Origin: Typhlomys cinereus
Lineage: Eukaryota; Chordata; Mammalia; Rodentia; Platacanthomyidae
Reading direction: 5' to 3'
Assembly: GCA_023101885.1 (NCBI GenBank)
Contig: JALPQD010000053.1
Span: 3,536,447-3,600,446 of the forward strand
Length of the DNA: 64,000 nucleotides
Shown here: positions 56,601 through 64,000 of the stretch, piece after piece
Layout: the number at the start of each line of letters is the position of its first letter
How positions within the stretch are numbered: position 1 is the stretch's first letter
The notes under the pieces: generated by a model
What the model saw: only the letters and a program-made list of their open reading frames with translations
Told to the model about the DNA's origin: nothing
Databases searched by the model: none
Made by a program: the position numbers and the translations under genes

Positions 56601-59600
56601 CATGGCCACACTTGAATTTGATTATTGAATTTGACTTCAATGCTTCACCCCAATCAAAATTAGAACTCTATTCTCTTTCTCCTCCCAGCCTCTGTAACAA
56701 GAAGTTGACATGTACCAAGGGGGAAAATGCTTTAGAACATAAGAGAGCCAGAACTAGTGTGGGGTAGACTCATACTAGAGCAGGGAACAGATCATCTCAC
56801 CTTCTTTCATACTAAAGAGATGTGGGAGTTCGTGGGTTTCCCAAGTCTACTCTTAGCCCTACCCCAGTGCCTTTCTTTGTCAGGGATTTGGCACTTTCCT
56901 ATTAAGAAAAAGGTCGAGTCATTCAGAACAGATAGGTAACAACCTGCTGCCTTTTCTTTATGCTTTCTTAGGAAATGTTTATTCATATTGGGCGGGGGGG
57001 GGCTACAACAGTAAAAGCAACTAGAATCATTGGGTTAATTATAATACTAGGAGGGTGAACATGGTAGAAGGGGGAACTAGGGGAAATACACTGTCCTTCA
57101 AGTGTCCTGATCCAAGAATCTCTCCTTTTCCCTCTCAAAGTTGATTCCTCAAATCTCCTCCTTGACATGGTACACAACTGTGATCCCCCTGGTCGTGGTG
57201 CTGTCTGTAACAGGAGTGAAGGATGCCGTCGATGACATGGTGAAGTGACTTCCTGGGCTTCTCTCACTCTATCTAGTAATTAGGCTCTAGGCAAAAGACT
57301 TCCCAAAACTATTTGTACAGCGTATAAGTGCTGAATAGAAATGGATGTTTCTTCTCCTCTTTGTCACCTTATCTACCCCAGAGGTTATATACCTTTCATA
57401 GGTTTACACATGGTCCAAGAGGGATAATGAGGGTCTTTTTCAGCTGCTGCTACTTTTAGCCCAACCGCCAGACCTCTTTCCTCTCTTCTTAATACCCTAG
57501 CTCTCCCCCACCTACTTTTCTCAGGTCTTACTGTCATCTTCCTTCCTATGCTTCCCCCATTTTATTTTATTTTCCCCTTGTCCTCACCCCCTGCCTGTTC
57601 CATAACTTTCTATTTTTCCACATTCCCATTCCGAATTCTCATTTCCCTTTCCAGCTGTCATGCACAGCTAGGAGTTCTCTAGTTTCAGAAAGCTTTATGG
57701 CATAAGCAAGGACCAACTCCTTTTCTGGCCATGGAAAGAAAAATCGACCTATCACAGCAAGTGCCATAGCTGAGTCCCCACCCACAGCCTGCTAGAAGGA
57801 TTTGTGAAACTAGTCCTTCTAGTGTCCACAAAGGGCACTGATTTTGCCAGGATAGAGTTTTAGATCAAAATCTGAGAGCATGACATCTAACTCTTTTAGT
57901 TCTGTAAAATTTGTGCTATGCTCTTAAATTTTACTAGCACCTCAGATATAGAAAAATGTGATTTTATTTCTAATTAATTAACTCAGTGGACCTCACCCCC
58001 ACTTCTTCTCATGAGAACTTAACCTGACAGCTGGGGGTAGCCCGGCTCCTAGTTCACAACTCAGTCTCTTTAGAAAAAAAGATCAGGAGAATCGTGAACT
58101 GTGATGGATTCTGCCTGCCCCTGTCCTAGCACTGCCCTTTGCCAGGTGTAACTTTGCCTGCAGGGAGGCAAATCACATGAAGCCCAGCGTTGGAACACAC
58201 TCTGCTATTGGGTTTCCAAGCATTGCCTCCTTCCTCCCACCATCCACTGCAGAGACCTCTGTGTATCACCCACTGGTAGAGTGGCATGTGCTTGAGAACT
58301 GGCTGACATTGCAGGCAATGGAACTCTCCAGTCCTGCCTGTCATCCTGTCCTGCATCCTCTCCACTTGTGACATCCTTGCTTACTCTTATGCACCAAGCT
58401 GAGTTTTTTGTATTTAGCAACAACATTATTTCTCTGTTTTTTCCCTCCTTGGGTTCCTTTTTGGTTCTTCCTTCCCACCTTCTAGAGACATCGGCCTTGG
58501 TCTGATATTAATTGCAGGAAGGCTTTGAGGTAGGAGAAAAGGAGAACTACAAATAAGAATTATATTGGACAATATTTTATTGAAATTGTACATGCAGCTC
58601 TCTGTATGATTAATTCCTGATCATTTTATTGTGTGATTTTAGAAAAGGCACCAAAGTGACAATCAAGTTAACAACCGTTCTGTTTTGATGCTGGTGAATG
58701 GCAGGTATGTTTCATTTGGGAAGTCAGTTTAGGTAGGACCAGCCTTGGGGAAGGGTCAGCCTTGCTAAAACTCGACTTGCTGAGTTCTTTGGAATGGTAG
58801 TTTAGGACAGTGAAAAAAAAAACTTAGATTACATTTAAGAAGAATTTGTTTCAATTTATATGACTTTTTTTTTTCTTTAGAGGTACTGAGGATCAAATCC
58901 AAGGTCTTATATGTGTTAAGGAAGCATTGTAAAAATGTACTTCTAAATGTCAGCTATTGTGCCCTGATGTGCCATGCTAATTGGGATGTTTCTGAGTCTT
59001 GTTTCTCTTTTCTATAAAGTAGAAATAATATTCTCTATCTTAAAAGATGCCTGTGAAAATACAAAGTAAATAATATGCCAGAACAACTGATAAGTTATAG
59101 CATGACATTAATACTCAAGTAACTTTCATCAGCGTGGAGACATTTGTCTTTAGGACACAGTGGATTCCTGACATGACTCTCTGGTCATTCTATCATAGAC
59201 TTCTTTCAGGTCATCTTTATTCTTAACAGTATGAAGACAGCATTTGTCATGACACCACTGCTGTGGTGTTTGATCACAGTCACCCAAAGTGTTGATAGGA
59301 CTAGAATGAGGCAAACATGTTCCTACATAAGACAAAATATGAAAACTACCCTAAGGGGTGTGATAAGTTATGACAGCTAACCAAAGAGACTAAGGAAGGC
59401 TTCTCAAAGGAGGTGATATCTGTGTCAGGTCTTATATAGTGGGAAGCTGGAAATGTGTGGAAAAAAAAGAGTGAGCAGTGCTTGACTGAAAAAGGATGCA
59501 AACTGAAAGAACTCAACATTGAGGTCCACCTCTCCCATGGCAGCTTCTCAAAACAAACAGTACTGTAGTCTTTAATCAGAAAATTGCAGTATCTGAAGTT

Positions 59601-62063
59601 TGGGGCATCTAGTCCTGCTGCTTATTGTGCCTGCTGATTTGTAGTTGTAGCAGAGTGTTTCCTTAAGTGTTTTAAACTACTGAAACTTTTTGTAAGATAC
59701 CAACAAAGTAACCTACAATTAAGAAAAAAATACTCAAATATCTTTCTTCTAGACTTATACCTCCTCCTCTTTACTACTGACAGAAAAATCTCTAAAACAA
59801 AGATTTAATTTTATTTAAAGGATTTTTTGTATGAAAGAATTATGGCCCTGCTTAAAGTTGACCTTTTCAGGAAAGGCGATCTGGGAATACTGGCACTTTC
59901 TGTCATGATGCACATCTTGTCCTATAGGTAATCAGCCTGCATTCAAAAAGGAAATGTAGAATGATTTTTAAATACGTCTTCTCTTTCCCAGCTCTTTGGG
60001 GACTTGACATTGTAGGATTGTTCAAAGAGCCCCTTGTGTTTTCATATGCTTATGACAATATATATGTCTTCTTTACTCCATTGTCAGGGAGGAAGAACTT
60101 ACAGATTCTATAAAGTTGAAGAAGAGGCAGGAGACAGGGGAGATGAACAGGGGAGATGACTAAGAGATTACAGTGTTTGCCACACAAGCAAAAAGATAAG
60201 AATTGGGGTCCCCACACCTCATATAAAATGTCAAGTGGGTATTGTGGTACACCTGTAATTTTGACTCTACAAGGTGAAGATCAAGGATCCCCAGAACAAG
60301 CTAACAAATTTTGGGTTTGATTAGAGAAAGTGGGAAAAACATCAAGGATGATTCTTGACACTTAATCCAGGCCTCCATGTGCATGCACACACATGTGCAC
60401 CCATACACAAATGAACATATATACACACACATACATATGCAGCCATATGCACATATACATAAAAGTGGAAAAAGAAAAAAGCCTAATGGTAGGCTCCCCT
60501 TTATAGAAAAATGGCAATTTGAAGGATCAAAGGTAATCCATTTTTACCATATGTAAATAAAATGGTAAAATGCTAGAATATACTTTAGCTATTAAAAAGA
60601 GTGATCTACATCTACAATGTTAAAATGAAAAGTGCCAAGTCAGAAAGTAAGGTATCTACTATATAATCTCAAAACACATATGTTGTGTGAGATTTTATGA
60701 GTTAATTTTTCTAGGGAGAATAAAATTTACAGTGGCTACCTTCAGGGAACAAAGCTAAAGTCTGCAAAAGAAGACTTGAAAGACAAATAGGTCTTATTCT
60801 TGACAGCAGAAAGGATACAACCCAAACCAGTTTGGTCCTGCTGAGACTCATCTTAATTCAACTGAGCCTTTTCTGTTTCTTTTGGTTTGGTGTTTCTGAT
60901 TGTCAAACAGAGCAGAAATGTGTCAGAGCAGACATTCACGGACTGTTTTCTTACAGGGTAGAGGAGGACAAATGGATGAATGTCCAAGTGGGAGACATAA
61001 TAAAACTAGAAAATGATCACCCTGTTACAGTGAGTATCTCTGTCCATGCTTCGTTTTCTCCAACTTCGGTGGGAACCAGGGACCCTGATAACACTTTTGC
61101 CTCTATTGCTTTTGATAACTTCCATCCTTGGCTCTTCAAGCAGAAGCTTGTTCTTGTTCTTGTCCGTGTCTTACCATAGCTTTAGATAAAATGAATGACT
61201 TCAGGAAAGGGTATGTGGTAGAAGTGACTGGTCACAGATAACAAAAGTAAACCAAATGTCTGTCAAATCTTTAGGATGAAATCAGTTCCTGGGGACTGCC
61301 TTCTGTCACATTATGTTAAGATTCTGCCTTCCTACTTTCCTCATTTTTTAAATAATTTTTCTAATCATAGGCAGATATACTGTTACTCTCTAGCAGCGAG
61401 CCATATGGTCTGACATACATTGAAACTGCAGACCTGGATGGGTAAGTGTTCCTTCCTGATACTGCTTACAGCGGCTGGTCACTTAGAGAGCATGATGCCA
61501 GGAAACATAGTCTCAGATGGGCCAGTAGCTTATGGGCCAGATGGGAAAAATCATGTCCTCTGAACACTCAAGTCTAAATCTGAGCTCTTGGCACCAATAA
61601 TTGAACATTCTTGGGCCATGGAATCTGGGCAAATAAATTCCATATTCTCCATCTCTACATTAAAGACAGTCTGCCTTCGGTATCTATTGGTTCCATACCT
61701 GTGTCTTTAAGACCTACAGATTGAAAATATTTGACAAATTTATCAGGACTTACACACTTTTTTCTTGTTGTTGTTCTCTAAAATAAATATAGCAAATGTT
61801 TGCATAGCATGTATGTTGTATTAAGAATTATAAGTATTATAAAAATTATTTAAAGAATACTGGAAAGTATGCCTAAATTATCAGCTCTATGGGGCTGGAG
61901 AGGTGGCTCAGGGGTTAAGCCTCCGCCTTGCAGATCCCACGTATAGACGCCAGGCAGAAGCGGGGGGCAGCCTGCGCTTCTGGTCCTGGTAGGGCGGAGC
62001 CTGTGAATCCCGGGGCAGAAGGAGGTGGAGGCGTCCATGGTGGTTCGCGAATTCGTCCGTGGT

Positions 62064-62098
<35 letters not shown>

Positions 62099-62542
62099 GC
62101 GCGCGCACATACACACGCATATGCACACAGTTGAATAAATAATAATAATAAAAAATTTTTTTTAAAAATTATCAGCTCTATGTAAGAGTTGAGCATCCAC
62201 AGATATATATTTGCTCGCGGGGTCCTAGAATATAGGGGCAGCCATATTCCATAATGTTGACTGGCAAAACAGTAATGAAACTTTCAAATAGACTTTCAAA
62301 GTTTTCTGGGAAATTTTTTTCCCTTTGAAATTTTTTTTACATTTGTCTATTTTAATTTTTTTATTCTTTGACACTTTTGTACACAAATGCAATGAATCTG
62401 CATGTTTTTCACAAACTCTTACTACCTAATCATATCCCCCCTCTTGTCCCATATCGTAAGTTCTCTTTTTTAGCCAGTGTCCCTCCTACTTTAACAAAAT
62501 CTTTTTTCTTTTTAAAAAAAAAATTTATTCAATTGTGCGTGT

Positions 62543-62595
<53 letters not shown>

Positions 62596-63830
62596 ACCAC
62601 AGGCGAATTCGGGAACCCCCATGGACGACCTCCACCTCCTTGTTTACTCTGCCCCAGGATTCACAGGCTCCGCCCTACCAGGACCAGAAATGCAGGCCGC
62701 CCCCGCTTCTGCCCTGCATCTATACGTGGGGTCTAGGATCCGAACTCAGGACATTCCGCCAGCAAGGCAGAGGCTTAACCCCTGAGCCACCTCTCCAGCC
62801 CCCAAAATCTTTTTTCTTATGTGACTCACTGGTTTTGATTTAGAATATCTGCACAGGAAGTTGCCTGAGAAATTGCCCTTTGTGGTATAGATGACCTATT
62901 AGTGGGTAAATTGTTAAGTAAGGAAGCTCCCCTTCTCCTGTTTGGCATTAATCTTCAATAGTCTTTCAGGCTGGTGTAGTATTTCTAGAGATCTTCCCAC
63001 ATCCATGGTGAAATTTTGACCAGCCAAGTATTGTACAAGTCTAGTGGAGGTAGACATCACTCCAGTGAGTTCTTGGGTACAGTAAGTAGGACATTTTTGA
63101 ATATAGAATTCTTTACTGTTAAAACACCATGCTTTATAAAGAATTTAAGATATGGAAATTCATTCACGTGATTAATGAATGAGATGAATCACATTAATCT
63201 GAGGAAGATTGAGTACATTTCATAGAACTTGTCTTGTGAAGTTTTGTATCTGTCTACATTCTTTAACTTGGTGCCCAAAGGAGTCTGAAATGTAGTTTTG
63301 AAATCCATTTTGGTTTCTTTCTCCGTGCATTCTTGTGTATCTGTAAATGGTAACTGGGATCCTTATATGGGCCCTATTAATATTTATGAGCTCAGAGAAT
63401 GTTTCTTCAAAGGTTCAGGTTCTTACCAGGACCTATTCCATATTCCATATGAAAGAGGAGCTACCTCCAGGTTGCTTCTCCAAAGCATCTGATCAGTTAG
63501 ATTTCCTGGGTTGGCTAAGGCAGGGTGTAGAGTGCGGGCCAGAGAGTGAATGGACTATCTCACCTCCATGCTACCACAAGAACAAAGGAATAGTGTGAGG
63601 TACTCTTACCTCTCTATCCCACAGCTCACATTCTGTGGAAATATCTGCTTTCTAAAGCATCATGAAAAGTAGGAAAAAGTAGTCTTGTGTATTGTGTTGT
63701 GTCTATATATGTCTTAAACTGTGATGAACCTGTGACCTTTACCCTAGTGAAACCAACCTGAAAGTGAAACAGGCTGTCACGGTGACCAGTGACATGGAAG
63801 ATAACCTGGCACTGCTATCTGCTTTTAATG
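53621..63830 (+). CDS. ATP8B5: ATP8B5 P4-ATPase (lipid flippase), N-terminal coding exons; continues past window
   Basis: Class I ATP8B-type P4-ATPase: such enzymes move phospholipids from the outer to the cytosolic leaflet, normally with a CDC50 subunit. Mouse Atp8b5 (FetA) is a testis and secretory-cell member. Seven exons splice in frame (phases 1-0-0-0-2-0-2-1) and, with the proposed start exon at 32217, give the first ~194 residues: a cytosolic [22 protein letters not shown]1 around residues 50-70 ([19 protein letters not shown]), TM2 around 79-98 ([20 protein letters not shown]), the conserved [10 protein letters not shown] and [11 protein letters not shown] segments, and the actuator-domain DGET at about residues 166-169. 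Full-length family members are ~1200 residues, so most of the protein, with the DKTGT phosphorylation site, lies beyond 64000. ATP8B5 is chosen over ATP8B2/4 from the UNC13B neighbour and divergence from those sequences as I recall them. Human ATP8B5 is a pseudogene; here the visible exons are intact. Confidence 0.9.
54100..54190. repeat. AT-rich, partly palindromic tract
   Basis: Runs of tatatgtat/atacatata alternation, able to form cruciform-like hairpins. Confidence 0.7.
54265..54549 (-). repeat. Young long-body ID-headed SINE, copy 2
   Basis: Bounded by agattgccttct at 54253-54264 and 54550-54561. Full head with A-box-like and B-box-like segments; CG/TG-rich tract near its 3' end. Confidence 0.92.
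55240..55385 (-). repeat. B1-type SINE, antisense, diverged
   Basis: ctcccaagtgctggaattacatgtgtgtaccatc near 55335-55370 preceded by diverged B1 body. Confidence 0.65.
55497..55772 (+). repeat. Young long-body ID-headed SINE, copy 3
   Basis: Bounded by atacatagcca at 55486-55496 and 55773-55783. Head ggggctggagaggtggctca, then ggttaagcctctgccttgca and ggtcctgagttcggatcc; tail (CA)n then A9. Confidence 0.92.
56262..56375 (+). CDS. ATP8B5: ATP8B5 exon with TM1
   Basis: Acceptor ttcacag at 56261, donor gtatgg at 56376; 114 nt, phase 0-0. Encodes [20 protein letters not shown] then [18 protein letters not shown]. Confidence 0.95.
57141..57239 (+). CDS. ATP8B5: ATP8B5 exon with TM2
   Basis: Acceptor ctcaaag at 57140, donor gtgaag at 57240; 99 nt, phase 0-0. 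Encodes [20 protein letters not shown] then [13 protein letters not shown]. Confidence 0.95.
58643..58704 (+). CDS. ATP8B5: ATP8B5 exon: [20 protein letters not shown]
   Basis: Acceptor attttag at 58642, donor gtatgt at 58705; 62 nt, phase 0 to 2. Contains the [14 protein letters not shown] motif typical of ATP8B2/4/5. Confidence 0.95.
60135..60480 (+). repeat. ID-headed composite SINE (B4-like), old
   Basis: gggagatgactaagagatta head, body as in 32865-33115, ending in CA/TA-rich text and A run. Confidence 0.65.
60957..61029 (+). CDS. ATP8B5: ATP8B5 exon: [20 protein letters not shown]
   Basis: Acceptor cttacag at 60956, donor gtgagt at 61030; 73 nt, phase 2 to 0. Start of the actuator domain (VGDIIKLEN). 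Confidence 0.95.
61371..61441 (+). CDS. ATP8B5: ATP8B5 exon: actuator domain up to DLDG
   Basis: Acceptor atcatag at 61370, donor gtaagt at 61442; 71 nt, phase 0 to 2. Encodes [20 protein letters not shown] then DLD(G). Confidence 0.96.
61891..62165 (+). repeat. Young long-body ID-headed SINE, copy 4 (B box deleted)
   Basis: Bounded by aaattatcagctctat at 61875-61890 and 62166-62181. The head jumps from ccgccttgcag to atcccacg, so ~25 bp carrying the B-box-like ggtcctgagttcgg are absent. Confidence 0.92.
62330..62480 (-). mobile_element. L1 3' fragment, old
   Basis: A-T-rich then actacctaatcatatcccccct text like 24565-24770. Interrupted by the SINE that follows; more of it probably resumes after 62818. 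Confidence 0.4.
62511..62803 (-). repeat. Young long-body ID-headed SINE, copy 5
   Basis: Bounded by aaaatcttttttctt at 62496-62510 and 62804-62818. Has a (CG)n/(TG)n stretch at 62545-62592. Confidence 0.92.
63748..63830 (+). CDS. ATP8B5: ATP8B5 exon with ETNLKVKQ (actuator DGET)
   Basis: Acceptor accctag at 63747, donor gtgagc at 63831; 83 nt, phase 2 to 1. Completes DGET and encodes [20 protein letters not shown] then LSAFN. The following exon is outside the window. Confidence 0.95.
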
Positions 63831-64000
63831 GTGAGCTAGCATATAGGTTTGACCACCCAAACTTTCATCAACAGAGGACTGGCTAAATAGAATACAACGT
63901 ATCCACTTGGGGAATTCTACACAACTCATTACAGTGTGCAAGTTGACATCTATTGACATGAAATAACATTCAAAACATCTTAACAAAAGAAAGATTTAGA

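Noticed and set aside
60832..61179. 115-codon open frame around an ATP8B5 exon
   Set aside because: Exon plus intron read-through; only 60957-61029 is framed by splice sites and matches the flippase.

Overview
This is nuclear DNA from a mammal, almost certainly a myodont rodent. The evidence is spliced vertebrate genes with GT/AG introns, many B1-type (7SL-derived) and B2/ID-type (tRNA-derived) SINEs, 5'-truncated L1 3' ends with polypurine tracts, and long (TG)n/(CA)n microsatellites. The youngest SINE family here has an ID-like head and a long unique body. It is not one I recognise from mouse or rat; a jerboa-type lineage is possible, but that is inference.

Layout, all genes on the + strand. 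(1) Positions 1-20555 hold the 3' half of UNC13B (Munc13-2): 20 exons encoding the C-terminal ~757 residues (the rest of the MUN domain and the final C2 domain), an in-frame optional 57-nt exon, the stop at 19272-19274 and a 3'UTR with AATAAA at 20536. (2) About 1.2 kb of intergenic DNA leads to a GC-box-rich promoter-like stretch near 21780-21900. (3) From about 21850 to the window end lies the 5' part of ATP8B5, a P4-ATPase lipid flippase: a probable first exon with a short upstream ORF, a proposed start-codon exon at 32217-32260, then seven clear coding exons from 53621 to 63830. These cover the N-terminal cytosolic segment, TM1-TM2 and the start of the actuator domain including its DGET motif. 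The gene continues past the window. The UNC13B-ATP8B5 order matches conserved synteny (human 9p13, where ATP8B5 is a pseudogene); all exons seen here are open.

Inserted material: a near-intact UBE2N retrocopy with a frameshift (minus strand, 4494-5747) sits inside an older SINE in a UNC13B intron with a 13-bp target-site duplication. There is an unidentified processed pseudogene at 37201-37790 (minus), a decayed coding-like stretch near 40090-40756, several L1 3' ends with clear duplications, and five young SINE copies each bounded by perfect target-site duplications, four of them within 54-63 kb. UNC13B primes synaptic vesicles; ATP8B5 flips phospholipids in membranes. They are neighbours, not a pathway. 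No bacterial-style operon, CRISPR, or classical tRNA/rRNA gene is present.
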